Positions 1 through 11,668 of a stretch of DNA of 64,000 bases are shown in pieces. The stretch's first letter is position 1. Each line of letters begins with the position of its first letter. The translations under genes were made by a program, and so were the position numbers. Below the pieces are notes generated by a model that did no database searches, had not been told where the DNA came from, and saw nothing but the letters and a program-made list of their open reading frames with translations. The stretch lies in contig JACYXH010000228.1 of assembly GCA_026745465.1 (NCBI GenBank), forward strand, positions 1,889,501-1,953,500, read 5' to 3'. This DNA is from Lota lota (Eukaryota; Chordata; Actinopteri; Gadiformes; Lotidae).

Positions 1-158
1 TCATGGTTAGATGTACACTATGAAGGATGATTGAATTCTGGCATATAGTATGTTTTTAGGAAGTTATATATAGTTTATATCATGTACCTGTTATGTGAGG
101 ATTATCTACATAAAAAAAAAATCTGAACAGTTGATATCTGAAGTGATTCATACACACA

Positions 159-173
159 CCAGCAGATGGTAGC
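159..173 (+). promoter_or_regulatory. CTCF-like motif, cassette 1 (degenerate)
   Basis: CCAGCAGATGGTAGC matches the CTCF core CCASYAGRKGGCRSY except GGT for GGC. The same one-mismatch form occurs at 4,383-4,397. Confidence 0.3.
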
Positions 174-343
174 ACTTATCAGTCATTGTTGAGAAATGCT
201 GAACTTTGTTCCTTCTGTGAACGTCACCTTCATTTCCACCTCGTAACAACATATCTCTTCTTTAATCAAGAAAATAAATCGGAAAATCAAATACCTTTTC
301 ATATGAATAGCGGGAGAGAACATTTTTTTCAATTGCAATGATT

Positions 344-349
344 TTTATT
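344..349 (-). terminator. Poly(A) signal, cassette 1
   Basis: AATAAA on the minus strand, about 150 bp beyond the C-exon stop and conserved in every cassette. Confidence 0.65.
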
Positions 350-499
350 GAGTCAACTTTGCTCAACACAACTTACAGAAAGGTTAATAGAAAGGTTGTC
401 ATTCATGAATAATCCCTTTACAACACAATGGCACTTTCCTCACTAAATCTTCTAGTGCACAAGCAGCAAGCAAGAAAGACGTCAATGTTAATGTGACAC

Positions 500-831
500 T
501 TATTCTACAGTGTTCCTACATTCAGACTTTCTTATAGTTTTCTCAAAGGTGCCTGAACCCACGGTCACTTTACATGTGTAGGTCCTGTCCTCGCTAAAGT
601 CACAAGGTGGAAGGGGCAGAGAGCTGCTGATTTGGAAAGTCTTGTCAAGGTGCTGAATTGCGGTGCTGGTCGATATCCCTTCGGTGACCGGACTCCCGTT
701 GACCAGCCAGCTCACCTCTGCGAAGCCGATAGACATCTGCCGCGCCAGACAGACCAGAGTGGCCTGGCTGGACGACAGTGGATTGGTGGAAGGACGGTAG
801 ACTGTCAGGACAGGAGGAGGGAGGCTGGAGC
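500..831 (-). CDS. IgL constant exon, cassette 1 (type a)
   Basis: Single C1-set immunoglobulin constant exon of a light chain. The acceptor AG is at 832-833 and the exon opens in phase 1 (the J ends with one extra base), giving GSSLPPPVLTVYRPST. The canonical domain Cys pair lies in TLVCLARQ and YTCKV, the core Trp is in VSWLVNGSP, and the C-terminal Cys of SEC is the expected link to the heavy chain. The VSWLVNGSPVTEGISTST stretch resembles teleost L2/sigma constant domains more than kappa or lambda; that is judged from memory of the family. An additional Cys occurs in LPPCDFSED, where most light chains have no Cys and a following Trp is replaced by Phe. An apparent longer frame to 880 is read-through into the J-C intron. 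Confidence 0.9.
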
Positions 832-1405
832 CTGGAACATGAAAATGATGACAACATGAATCAGAGATATTATTCAACAACGTACATATTTTGATTTTGA
901 CGCAAAAACATCACTTCAACGTTTGGTATCAATTAATCTCTAGAAACGTTGGATTTTGAAATGTTAGATTTTGCCCTTTTAGCTGATACCAAAAAGAGAA
1001 TTGTATCAGGATTAATACATTAAACATACATAGCATTTTCAGAAGTGAATAATTATACAACAATATGTCTAATTATTGTAATAATCGTTTAAATAACAAT
1101 GAATTGTTAATTTTGTGTATACCTAAAAGTTGCACATGTAAAAAATGGATGGTAGAATGGATAACTTTACAATAAATAAAATGAAATGCCGAACAAATAA
1201 GGTCTACCTTAAGAATAATAATAATTTAAAAAAACATTTAGTAAAACACATTTATTTTAAACCACTGTTATCATTGATTAAGCATTAATAACATTAATAA
1301 AAAATAAAACACCTGTGACTGCAGATTGCTTGATACATGTGTTCCAAATTAATACAAAAAGACACCTTTACAATGTTGAATAAGTAACCATGAATCAATA
1401 CATAC

Positions 1406-1439
1406 CAGTAACAATCACCTTGGTACCTCCTCCGAATAC
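1406..1439 (-). CDS. IgL J segment, cassette 1
   Basis: 34-nt joining segment encoding VFGGGTKVIVT plus one base, with the diagnostic FGxG motif, ending at donor GTATGT (1,400-1,405). It abuts its recombination signal on the high-coordinate side. The J to C intron is about 570 bp. Confidence 0.92.
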
Positions 1440-1478
1440 CACAGTGATTCAGTTTGTATACATGGCCGTACAAAAACC
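1440..1478 (-). promoter_or_regulatory. J recombination signal, 23-bp spacer, cassette 1
   Basis: Read on the minus strand: nonamer GGTTTTTGT (1,470-1,478), 23-bp spacer (1,447-1,469), heptamer CACTGTG (1,440-1,446). This is the RAG-recognised signal partnering the 12-bp-spacer signal of V. Confidence 0.9.
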
Positions 1479-2614
1479 TCCTGACTTGTTGAGAGCAGTG
1501 AAGCCACACTCTATGTAATGCCTATCCCAGGAATAACAGGTAGAAACCGGTTTAATCCAGTGAAATCCAATAAAGAGTCTGTCCTTGCCACATGGTCAAT
1601 TTAAATTCCATTTCCAATAAATACAAAAATGATAGATGAGTCATTTTGTTCATCTTTGAGTCACCAACGAGTGTCTTTGGTAGATGAAAGATCCACAGAA
1701 GTCCAACATTTAATTGTCTCTAACTATAAATATAAACCACAAATTGTGATTGATGGTTAATTAGAGCATACTATAATTATAATGAGCTGTATGCAAAAAA
1801 TACAAAATGATCTCTTAAACATGATGTTACCATGAAGAATACAAAGCAGAAGTGAGGCTTTTACAAAGTGAGGTTTGTCTTGAATAACAGAGACACCTCC
1901 TCCTATAAATTACACCCAGTTATAGTAAAAACATTAAATGATTTAGCCTCTTCAGTAATATTATTGATCAGTCAAAGGAGCAACATCCCAAAGGGTTAAT
2001 GTTGAATACATGTATGAGTCTCTGACTAACCAGAAGAGTAGAGGTCAGCACATGTTAATCACACCTGTCTCCTCAATCACTATACACTCCCATCGTCAAC
2101 CATGCACTTCCTTCATAGAATTAATAAAGCTCAATGCACTGTAGTGTACAAACTAAAGGGTTAATAATTCTGAGCTGTTTTCTTTCCTTTTCTTGTTGCA
2201 CAAACAGAATGATGTGTGATTTCCATCAGCCACTTGCCCAAACATTATCATGTATATTTTTAATAAACAAATGAAAGATATATTTCATGTAGAAGATAAG
2301 TAGTGTTTTCCAGTGTCCAGGTAAACCCCCATCAGAAAGGTTCAGGGCCCAATCCCTGTTTGCCTACCTGTAAACTTCCATGAGAAACATGCCTAGTCCC
2401 ACCTTCTCCTTAATGACCCGTCTCTATATTCACTGTGAGGTGGTTGACATTAGTGGGTGGCACAGCAGCACTGATCACATTAGTGTCGATCAAGGAAGGG
2501 TTTGAGGTTTTCATCAAATAATTGGTCATTTGAGAATGTTAGAAATGGTTGGTCATGAAGGCTTCTGTGCCACCGTATGTGAGAGAACCGAAAAGCAGAA
2601 GTGCTCTGGGAAGA

Positions 2615-2642
2615 GGTTTTTGTCATGGTGTAAATCATAGTG
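2615..2642 (-). promoter_or_regulatory. V recombination signal, 12-bp spacer, cassette 1
   Basis: Read on the minus strand: heptamer CACTATG (2,636-2,642), 12-bp spacer (2,624-2,635), nonamer ACAAAAACC (2,615-2,623). The nonamer is consensus. The heptamer keeps CAC but differs from CACAGTG at positions 4 and 5, as in all five cassettes. Confidence 0.9.
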
Positions 2643-3116
2643 ATACCCATTCATTAGCAGAACCATCCCATGTTAGACAGTGATAAACTGCTGAGTCTCC
2701 TTCCTCCACATTATTTATGATCAAGCGACAATCAGACTTGGACTGACAAGTAGATGTGAAATGAGGTGCGGAGAATCCAGAACCATATTTTACATCGGTC
2801 CAGGTTTGGTGAAAACGCAGTACAAACTGAGGAACTCCTCCGGGTATCTGTTTATACCAGCGAGCAGGAGATTCAGTAACGCTCCCCAGGTTACAGTCGA
2901 TGGAGGCCGTCTCTCCTGTCGTCAGCGTCACATCAGAAGGCTGTGTCACCACAGCCACAGCGCTCACACCTGGAGGAGAAAGCAAAGCAGAAAGCAGGGA
3001 GCCATGAGAGATGAAGAACTGATGCTGGTCAACGGAACATGAGGCCAGAGCTGCAGTGAAGCAGCCTTCTCCTTACATGTGAGAGCAGCCAGGAGAGAGC
3101 AGAGAGTCCCCAGCAT
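2643..3116 (-). CDS. IgL variable gene (leader + V), cassette 1, type A
   Basis: Leader exon 3,077-3,116 (MLGTLCSLLAALT plus one base, donor GTAAGG) is spliced to V exon 2,643-2,969 (acceptor AG at 2,970-2,971) and reads CVSAVAVVTQPS across the junction. The V domain has FR1 Cys in ASIDC, WYKQ in FR2, a long CDR2 region (LRFHQTWTDVKYGSGF) and FR3 ending SAVYHC, with germline LTWDGSANEWV before the recombination signal. FR3 carries two extra cysteines (STCQSKSDC). No stop or frameshift is present, so it looks functional. An apparent Met frame from 2,985 is intron sequence; the true start is the leader ATG at 3,116. Isotype is probably L2/sigma-like. Confidence 0.92.
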
Positions 3117-3226
3117 GTTGTCAGTGTGGAGCGGGAAGGTCTCTGGCTGTCCAGCTGAGAGGTGAGCAGGGTTACGAGTGTGAGGAGAGGAGGAGAGGAG
3201 GAGAGGAGAGGCACAAGAACAACTGG

Positions 3227-3234
3227 CTTATAAA
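3227..3234 (-). promoter_or_regulatory. TATA-like box, cassette 1
   Basis: TTTATAAG on the minus strand about 110 bp upstream of the leader ATG, conserved in all five cassettes. No exact octamer (ATGCAAAT or its complement) is seen close by. Confidence 0.55.
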
Positions 3235-4566
3235 CACACGCAGACAGAGGAGGGGAGGAGCTTTCACCGCACTACTGAGGATGGAACTTCATGTCATGTG
3301 TTGTACTCAATCCTCTCTCCTTGGCTGTACATGGATCTGATGAGTGAACAGCCAGGTCAAAGGTCAGAGTTATCCGGTTGGGGTTGCGTATGTTCAATGC
3401 AACATGCATGTGGTCATGAATGTGGTAAAGCACCTCTTATTATTGCACGTCAGTGTCTGCCTTCAACTAAGAAGTAAGTTATTCTGATAGATGAGTGAAG
3501 GTTAACAGACATATGATATGAAGCTGTGTGAGAAGGAGAAGGACGAGGAAGAGGAGGGACTCTAGAAACAGGAAGAGGAGCCTCAAGTAGACATCAGTGC
3601 ACTGATGCACCTCCATGGATGGCTGAACAGTGAATGAATGAAACATTCAAATGGACATCAAATAAGTTGTGATTCCTAAACATGTTCAAAGATAATTTAG
3701 CAGATGATATTGACAACACAACCAGTTTCCAAGAATGACTTGGCCATTGCTTCTGTTCTGTTTCTAACAACCTTGGTCTAATTTGTTACATCATGTGACA
3801 CATTAGCCCTGCACATGTTCGCAAACACACACACACACATACAAACACATAAATGCGTGCACACACGTATACACACCCACACATACAGACACACACACTT
3901 CCATACTTAGTTAAGTATCAAGGCGTGTTTGCCCTAACACTGTCCTTGTAAGAGTGAAAGATGACTTCCCCTTATAATTTACATATAGCTATTCATGAAT
4001 CAACGAGGCCACCAGGTGCATCCTGGGAACTAGATGGACGACGGGGGCAGGTATGCTTCACTGCCTAGGGGGAAACTATTATTTCCATGCTCGCTTATAA
4101 CGTAATATCATAGATATTATAGATTACAGTTACATTAATTGAATGAACATGATCTGGAATGACGATAGCAATCGAGATAAGTGACATTTGTCTAGGGACG
4201 GAAATAAGATCAAAGGTTTTTCTCTGTTCATGGTTAGATGTACACTATGAAGGATGATTGAATTCTGGCATATAGTATGTTTTTAGGAAGTTATATATAG
4301 TTTATATCATATACCTGTTATGTGAGGATTATCTACATTAAAAAAAATCTGAAGTTGATATCTGAAGTGATTCATACACACACCAGCAGATGGTAGCACT
4401 TATCAGTCATTGTTGAGAAATGCTGAACTTTGTTCCCTCTGTGAACGTCACCTTCATTTCCACCTCGTAACAACATATCTCTTCTTTAATCAAGAAAATA
4501 AATCGGAAAATCAAATACCTTTTCATATGAATAGCGGGAGAGAACATTTTTTCAATTGCAATGATT

Positions 4567-4572
4567 TTTATT
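4567..4572 (-). terminator. Poly(A) signal, cassette 2
   Basis: AATAAA on the minus strand at the same relative place as in cassette 1. Confidence 0.65.
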
Positions 4573-4722
4573 GAGTCAACTTTGCTCAACACAACTTACA
4601 GAAAGGTTAATAGAAAGGTTGTCATTCATGAATAAGCCCTTTACAACACAATGGCACTTTCCTCACTAAATCTTCTAGTGCACAAGCAGCAAGCAAGAAA
4701 GACGTCAATAACAATGTGATAC

Positions 4723-5054
4723 TTATTCTACAGTGATCCTACATTCAGACATCCTAATAGTTTTCTCAAAGGTGCCTGAACCCACGGTCACTTTACATGT
4801 GTAGGTCCTGTCCTCGCTGAAGTCACAAGCTCGAAGGGGCAGAGAGCTGCTGATTTGGAAAGTCTTGTCAAGGTGCTGAATTGCGGTGCTGGTCGATGTC
4901 CCTTCGGTGACCGGACTCCCGTTGACCAGCCAGCTCACCTCTGCGAAGCCGATAGACATCTGCCGCGCCAGACAGACCAGAGTGGCCTGGCTGGACGACA
5001 GCGGATTGGTGGAAGGACGGTAGACTGTCAGGACAGGAGGAGGGAGGCTGGAGC
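4723..5054 (-). CDS. IgL constant exon, cassette 2 (type b)
   Basis: Same constant-domain exon as cassette 1 but of a second sequence type, shared with cassette 4: GTSTS instead of GISTS, LRACDFSED instead of LPPCDFSED, and RMSECRITVE at the C terminus. Canonical cysteines, the SEC terminal Cys and the extra EF-loop Cys are all kept. The frame is open from the acceptor to the stop. Confidence 0.9.
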
Positions 5055-5631
5055 CTGGAACATGAAAATGATGACAACACGAATCAGAGATATTATTCAA
5101 CAACGTACATGTTTTAATTTTGACGCAAAAACATCACTTCAACGTTTGGTATCAATTAATCGCTAGAAACGTTGGATTTTGAAATGTTAGATTTTGCCCT
5201 TTTAGCTGATACCAAAAGGAGAATTGTATCAGGATTAATACATTAAACATACATAGCATTTTCAGAAGTGAATAAATATACAACAATATTTCTAATTATT
5301 GTAATAATCGTTTAAATAACAATGAATTGTTAATTTTGTGTGTACCTAAAAGTTGCACATGTAAAAACTGGATGGTAGAATGGATAACTTTACAATAAAT
5401 AAAATGAAATGCCGAACAAATAAGGTGTACCTTAAGAATAATAATTATTATAAAAAACATTTAGTAAAACACATTTATTTTAAACCACTGTGTCTTATCA
5501 TTGATTAAGCATTAATAACATTAATAAAAAATAAAACACCTGTGACTGCAGATAGCGTGATACATGTGTTCCAAATTAATACAAAAAGACACATTTACAA
5601 TGTTGAATAAGTAACTTGAATCAATACATAC

Positions 5632-5665
5632 CAGTAACAATCACCTTGGTGCCTCCTCCGAATAC
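5632..5665 (-). CDS. IgL J segment, cassette 2
   Basis: 34-nt joining segment, VFGGGTKVIVT plus one base, donor GTATGT. Confidence 0.92.
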
Positions 5666-5704
5666 CACAGTGATTCAGTTTGTATACATGGCCGTACAAA
5701 AACC
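5666..5704 (-). promoter_or_regulatory. J recombination signal, 23-bp spacer, cassette 2
   Basis: Heptamer 5,666-5,672 (CACTGTG), spacer 5,673-5,695, nonamer 5,696-5,704 (GGTTTTTGT) on the minus strand. Confidence 0.9.
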
Positions 5705-6840
5705 TCCTGACTTGTTGAGAGCAGTGAAGCCACACTCTATGTAATGCCTATCCCAGGAATAACAGGTAGAAACCGGTTTAATCCAGTGAAATCCAAGAAA
5801 GAGTCTGTCCTTGCCACATGGTCAATTTAAATTCCATTTCCAATAAATACAAAAATGATAGATGAGTCATTTTGTTCATCTTTGAGTCACCAACGAGTGT
5901 CTTTGGTAGATGAAAGATCCACAGAAGTCCAACGTTTACTTGTCTCCAACTATAAAAAAAAACCACAAATTGTGATTGATGGTTAATTAGAGCATACTAT
6001 AATTATAATGAGCTGTATGCAAAAAATACAAAATTATCTCTTAAACATGATGTTACCATGAAGAATACAAAGCAGAAGTGAGGCTTTTACAAAGTGGGGT
6101 TTGTCATGAATAACAGAGACACCTCCTCCTATAAATTACACCCAGTTATAGTAAAAACATTAAATGATTTAGCCTCTTCAGTAATATTATTGATCAGTCA
6201 AAGGAGCAACATCCCAAAGGGTTAATGTTGAATACATGTATGAGTCTCTGACTAACCAGAAGAGTAGAGGTCAGCACATGTTAATCACACCTGTATCCTC
6301 AATCACTATACACTCCCATCGTCAACCATGCACTTTCTTCATAGAATTAATAAAGCTCAATGCACTGTAGTGTACAAACTAAAGGGTTAATAATTCTGAG
6401 CTGTTTTCTTTCCTTTTCTTGTTGCACAAACAGAATGATGTGTGATTTCCATCAGCCACTTGCCCAAACATTATCTTGTATATTTTTAATAAACAAATGA
6501 AAGATATATTTCATGTAGAAGATAAGTAGTGTTTTCCAGTGTCCAGGTAAACCCCCATCAGAAAGGTTCAGGGCCCAATCCCTGTTTGCCTACCTGTAAA
6601 CTTCCATAAGAAACATGCCTTGTCCTACCTTCTCCTTAATGACTCGTCTCTATATTCACTGTGAGGTGGTTTACATTAGTGGATGTCACAGCAGCACAGT
6701 TCACATTAGTGTCCATCAAGGAAAGGTTTGAGGTTTTCATCAAATAATTGGTCATTTGAGAATGTTAGAAATGGTTGGTCATGACGGCTTCTGTGCCACC
6801 GTATGTGAGAGAACCGAAAAGCAGAAGTGTTCTGGGAAGA

Positions 6841-6868
6841 GGTTTTTGTCATGGTGTAAATCATAGTG
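6841..6868 (-). promoter_or_regulatory. V recombination signal, 12-bp spacer, cassette 2
   Basis: CACTATG heptamer, 12-bp spacer and ACAAAAACC nonamer, as in cassette 1. Confidence 0.9.
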
Positions 6869-7342
6869 ATACCCATTCATTAGCAGAACTATCCCATGTG
6901 GCACAGTGATAAACTGCTGAGTCTTCTTCCTCCACATTATTTATGATCAAGCGACAATCAGACTTGGACTGAAAAGTAGATGTGAAATGAGGTGCGGAGA
7001 ATCCAGAACCATATTTTACATCGGTCCAGGTGTGGTGAAAACGCAGTACAAACTGAGGAACTCCTCCGGGTATCTGTTTATACCAAGAGGCAGTAAAAGC
7101 AGCATCGCTCCCCAGGGTACAGTCGATGGAGGCCGTCTCTCCTGTCGTCAGCGTCACATCAGAAGGCTGTGTCAACACAGCCACAGCGCTCACACCTGGA
7201 GGAGAAAGCAAAGCAGAAAGCAGGGAGCCATGAGAGATGAAGAACTGATGCTGGTCAACGGAACATGAGGCCAGAGCTGCAATGAAGCAGCCTTCTCCTT
7301 ACATGTGAGAGCAGCCAGGAGAGAGCAGAGAGTCCCCAGCAT
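6869..7342 (-). CDS. IgL variable gene (leader + V), cassette 2, type B
   Basis: Leader exon 7,303-7,342 and V exon 6,869-7,195. The frame is intact, with AVLTQPSDVTLTTGETAS in FR1, CDR1 region GSDAAFTAS and a CDR3-proximal HCATWDSSANEWV. It differs from the cassette 1 V by having ATWDSS for LTWDGS and STFQSKSDC for STCQSKSDC, leaving a single extra FR3 Cys. Its flank has a short form (acagacgtgtgagaagg) shared only with cassette 4. Confidence 0.92.
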
Positions 7343-7452
7343 GTTGTCAGTGTGGAGCGGGAAGGTCTCTGGCTGTCCAGCTGAGAGGTGAGCAGGGTTA
7401 CGAGTGTGAGGAGAGGAGGAGAGGAGGAGAGGAGAGGCACAAGAACAACTGG

Positions 7453-7460
7453 CTTATAAA
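7453..7460 (-). promoter_or_regulatory. TATA-like box, cassette 2
   Basis: TTTATAAG on the minus strand upstream of the leader. Confidence 0.55.
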
Positions 7461-8590
7461 CACACCCAGACAGAGGAGGGGAGGAGCTTTCACCGCACTA
7501 CTGAGGATGGAACTTCATGTCATGTGTTGTACTCAATCCTCTCTCCTTGGCTATACATGGATCTGATGAGTCAACAGCCAGGTCAAAGGTCAGAGTTATC
7601 CGGTAGGGGTTGCATATGTTCGATGCAACATGCATGTGGTCATGAATGTGGTGAAGCACCTGTTATTATTGCACGTCAGTGTCTTCCTTCAACTAAGAAA
7701 TCAGTTATTCTGATAGATGAGTGAAGGTTAACAGACGTGTGAGAAGGAGAAGGACAAGGAACAGGAGGGCTCTGGAAACAGGAAGAGGAGCCTCAAGTAG
7801 AGCTCAGTGCACCGATGCACCTCCATGGATGGCTGACTTAGTGAATGAATCAAACATTCAAATGGACACCACATAAGTTGTAATTCCTAAAAATGTTCAA
7901 AGATAAATTGGCAGTGTATATTGACAACACAACCAGTTTCCAAAAATGACTTGGCCATTACTTCTGTTCTGTTTCTAACAATCTTAGTGTAGTTTGTTTC
8001 ATAATGTAACACATAGACACATGGACGCACACACACACACATACACGCACATACAGACACACACACACACACACACACACACAAGCACACTTCCATACTT
8101 AGTTAAGTAGCAAGGCATGTTTGCCCTAACCTTAACTAGCGCTGTCCTTGTAAGAGTGAAAGATGACTTCCCCTTATAATTTACATATAGCTATTCATGA
8201 AGCAACGAGGCCACCAGGTGCATCCTGGGAACTAGATGGACGACGGGGGCAGGTATGCTTCACTGCCTAGGGGGAAACTATTATTTCCATGCTCACTTTT
8301 AATGTAATATCATAGATATGATAGATTACAGATACATTAATTGAATGAACATGATCTTGAATGAAGATAGCAATCGAGATAAGTGACATTTGTCGAGGGA
8401 TGGAAATAAGATCAAAGGTTTTTCTCTGTTCATGGTTAGACGTACAATATGGAGGATGATTGAAATCTGGCATATAGTATGTTTTTAGGAAGTTATATAT
8501 AGTTTATATCCTGTACCTGTTATGTGAGGATTATCTACATAAAAAAAGAAAAATCTGAACAGTTGATATCTGAAGTGATTCATACACACA

Positions 8591-8605
8591 CCAGCAGATG
8601 GCAGC
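8591..8605 (+). promoter_or_regulatory. CTCF-like motif, cassette 3
   Basis: CCAGCAGATGGCAGC fits all 15 positions of the CTCF core consensus. It lies about 330 bp past the C-exon stop of its cassette. Confidence 0.4.
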
Positions 8606-8774
8606 ACTTATCAGTCATTGTGGAGAAAAGCTCAACTTTGTTCACTCTGTGAACGACACGTTCATTTCCACATCATAACAACATATCTCATCTTTAATCA
8701 AGAAAATAAATCGACAAATCAAATACTTTTTCATTTGAATAGCGGGAGACACATTTTTTTCAATTGCAATGATT

Positions 8775-8780
8775 TTTATT
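8775..8780 (-). terminator. Poly(A) signal, cassette 3
   Basis: AATAAA on the minus strand downstream of the C exon. Confidence 0.65.
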
Positions 8781-8930
8781 GAGTCAACTTTGCTCAACAC
8801 AACTTACAGAAAGGTTAATAGAAAGGTTGACATTCATGAATAAGCCCTTTACAACACAATGGCACTTTCCTCACTAAATCTTTTAGTGCACAAGCAGCAA
8901 GCAAGAAAGACGTCAATGTTAATGTGACAC

Positions 8931-9262
8931 TTATTCTACAGTGTTCCTACATTCAGACTTTCTTATAGTTTTCTCAAAGGTGCCTGAACCCACGGTCACT
9001 TTACATGTGTAGGTCCTGTCCTCGCTAAAGTCACAAGGTGGAAGGGGCAGAGAGCTGCTGATTTGGAAAGTCTTGTCAAGGTGCTGAATTGCGGTGCTGG
9101 TCGATATCCCTTCGGTGACCGGACTCCCGTTGACCAGCCAGCTCACCTCTGCGAAGCCGATAGACATCTGCCGCGCCAGACAGACCAGAGTGGCCTGGCT
9201 GGACGACAGCGGATTGGTGGAAGGACGGTAGACTGTCAGGACAGGAGGAGGGAGGCTGGAGC
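8931..9262 (-). CDS. IgL constant exon, cassette 3 (type a)
   Basis: Open constant-domain exon identical in predicted protein to cassette 1 (GISTS, LPPCDFSED, RKSECRNTVE). All canonical cysteines and the extra Cys are present. Confidence 0.9.
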
Positions 9263-9839
9263 CTGGAACATGAAAATGATGACAACATGAATCAGAGATA
9301 TTATTCAACAACGTACATATTTTGATTTTGACGCAAAAACATCACTTCAACATTTGGTATAAATTAATCGCTAGAAACGTTGGATTTTGAAATGTTAGAT
9401 TTTGCCCTTTTAGCTGATACCAAAAGGAGAATTGTATCAGGATTAATATATTAAACATACATAGCATTTTCAGAAGTGAATAATTATACAACAATATGTC
9501 TAATTATTGTAATAATCGTTTAAATAACAATGAATTGTTAATTTTGTGTATACCTAAAAGTTGCACATGTAAAAAATGGATGGTAGAATGGATAACTTTA
9601 CAATAAATAAAATGAAATGCCGAACAAATAAGGTCTACCTTAAGAATAATAATAATTAAAATAAACATTTAGTAAAACACATTTATTTTAAACCACTGTG
9701 TCTTATCATTGATTAAGCATTAATAGCATTTATAAAAAATAAAACACCTGTGACTGCTGATAGCTTGATACATGTGTTCCAAATTAATACAAAAAGACAC
9801 ATTTACAATGTTGAATAAGTAACTTGAATCAATACATAC

Positions 9840-9873
9840 CAGTAACAATCACGTTGGAGCCTCCTCCGAATAC
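9840..9873 (-). CDS. IgL J segment, cassette 3 (variant)
   Basis: 34-nt segment encoding VFGGGSNVIVT plus one base. It alone among the five has Ser-Asn in place of Thr-Lys after the FGGG motif. Splice donor and recombination signal are intact. Confidence 0.92.
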
Positions 9874-9912
9874 CACAGTGATTCAGTTTGTATACATGGC
9901 CGTACAAAAACC
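9874..9912 (-). promoter_or_regulatory. J recombination signal, 23-bp spacer, cassette 3
   Basis: CACTGTG heptamer at 9,874-9,880, 23-bp spacer and GGTTTTTGT nonamer on the minus strand. Confidence 0.9.
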
Positions 9913-11048
9913 TCCTGACTTGTTGAGAGCAGTGAAGCCACATTCTATGTAATGCCTATCCCAGGAATAACAGGTAGAAACCGGTTTAATCCAGTGAAAT
10001 CCAAGAAAGAGTCTGTCCTTGCCACATGGTCAATTTAAATTCCATTTCCAATAAATACAAAAATGATAGATGAGTCATTTTGTTCATCTTTGAGTCACCA
10101 ACGAGGTTCTTTGGTAGATGAAAGATCCACAGAAGTCCAACATTTAATTGTCTCTAACTATAAATATAAACCACAAATTGTGGTTGATGGTTAATTACAG
10201 CATACTATAATTATAATGAGCTGTATGCAAAAAATACAAAATGATCTCTTAAACATGATGTTACCATGAAGAATACAAAGCAGAAGTGAGGCTTTTACAA
10301 AGTGGGGTTTGTCATGAATAACAGAGACACCTCCTCCTATAAATTACACCCAGTTATAGTAAAAACATTAAATGATTTAGCCTCTTCAGTAATATTATTG
10401 ATCAGTCAAAGGAGCAACATCCCAAAGGGTTAATGTTGAATACATGTATGAGTCTCAGACTAACCAGAAGAGTAGAGGTCAGCACATAATAATCACACCT
10501 GTCTCCTCAATCACTATACACTCCCATCGTCAACCATGCACTTCCTTCATAGAATTAATAAAGCTCAATGCACTGTAGTGTACAAACTAAAGGGTTAATA
10601 ATTCTGAGCTGTTTTCTTTCCTTTTCTTGTTGCACAAACAGAATGATGTGTGATTTCCATCAGCCACTTGCCCAAACATTATCATGTATATTTTTAATAA
10701 ACAAATGAAAGATATATTTCATGTAGAAGATAAGTAGTGTTTTCCAGTGTCCAGGTAAACCCCCATCAGAAAGGTTCAGGGCCCAATCCCTGTTTGCCTA
10801 CCTGTAAACTTCCATGAGAAACATGCCTAGTCCTACCTTCTCCTTAATGACCCGTCTCTATATTCACTGTGAGGTGGTTGACATTAGTGGATATCAAAGC
10901 AGCACAGTTCACATTAGTGTCGATCAAGGAAGGGTTTGAGGTTTTCATCAAATAATTGGTCATTTGAGAATGTTAGAAATGGTTGGTCATGAAGGCTTCT
11001 GTGCCACCGTATGTGAGAGAACCGAAAAGCAGAAGTGTTCTGGGAAGA

Positions 11049-11076
11049 GGTTTTTGTCATGGTGTAAATCATAGTG
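11049..11076 (-). promoter_or_regulatory. V recombination signal, 12-bp spacer, cassette 3
   Basis: Heptamer CACTATG (11,070-11,076), 12-bp spacer (11,058-11,069), nonamer ACAAAAACC (11,049-11,057). Confidence 0.9.
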
Positions 11077-11550
11077 ATACCCATTCATTAGCAGAACTAT
11101 CCCACGTGGCACAGTGATAAACTGCTGAGTCTTCTTCCTCCACATTATTTATGATCAAGCGACAATCAGACTTGGACAGAAAAGTAGATGTGAAATGAGG
11201 TGCCGAGAATCCAGGACCATATTTTACATCGGTCCAGGTGTGGTGAAAACGCAGTACAAACTGAGGAACTCCTCCGGGTATCTGTTTATACCAATAGGCA
11301 GTAAAACCAATATCGCTCCCCGGGGTACAGTCGATGGAGGCCGTCTCTCCTGTCGTCAGCGTCACAACAGAAGGCTGTGTCAACACAGCCACAGCGCTCA
11401 CACCTGGAGGAGAAAGCAAAGCAGAAAGCAGGGAGCCATGAGAGATTAAGAACTGATGCTGATCAACGGGACATGAGGCCAGAGCTGTAGTGAAGCAGCC
11501 TTCTCCTTACATGTGAGAGCAGCCAGGAGAGAGCAGAGAGTCCCCAGCAT
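11077..11550 (-). CDS. IgL variable gene (leader + V), cassette 3, type B
   Basis: Leader exon 11,511-11,550 and V exon 11,077-11,403, frame intact. Type B like cassettes 2 and 4, but with private changes in CDR1 (GSDIGFTAYWYKQ), CDR2 (KYGPGF for KYGSGF) and FR3 (STFLSKSDC). The changes cluster in antigen-contact loops, as expected for an expanding V repertoire. Confidence 0.92.
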
Positions 11551-11660
11551 GTTGTCAGTGTGGAGCGGGAAGGTCTCTGGCTGTCCAGCTGAGAGGTGAG
11601 CAGGGTTACGAGTGTGAGGAGAGGAGGAGAGGAGGAGAGGAGAGGCACAAGAACAACTGG

Positions 11661-11668
11661 CTTATAAA
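11661..11668 (-). promoter_or_regulatory. TATA-like box, cassette 3
   Basis: TTTATAAG on the minus strand upstream of the leader. Confidence 0.55.

Noticed and set aside
632..859. Plus-strand frames (MESLVKVLNC...) opposite the C exons and opposite the V exons
   Set aside because: Antisense shadows of strongly conserved immunoglobulin domains; no splice or promoter evidence.
500..880. Met-initiated 126-residue frames over each C exon
   Set aside because: The first 16 or so residues are J-C intron; the acceptor AG at 832-833 and the J phase show the exon begins at 831. The same applies to the other four copies.
2643..2985. Assigning the array to the lambda isotype
   Set aside because: The CDR3-side TWDSS...WV looks lambda-like, but lambda uses V 23-RSS and J 12-RSS, while here V has 12 and J has 23, and the C domain reads as L2/sigma.
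3390..3415. Octamer-like ATGCAACA upstream of the IgL promoters
   Set aside because: Two mismatches to ATGCAAAT and about 160 bp from the TATA-like box; not convincing.
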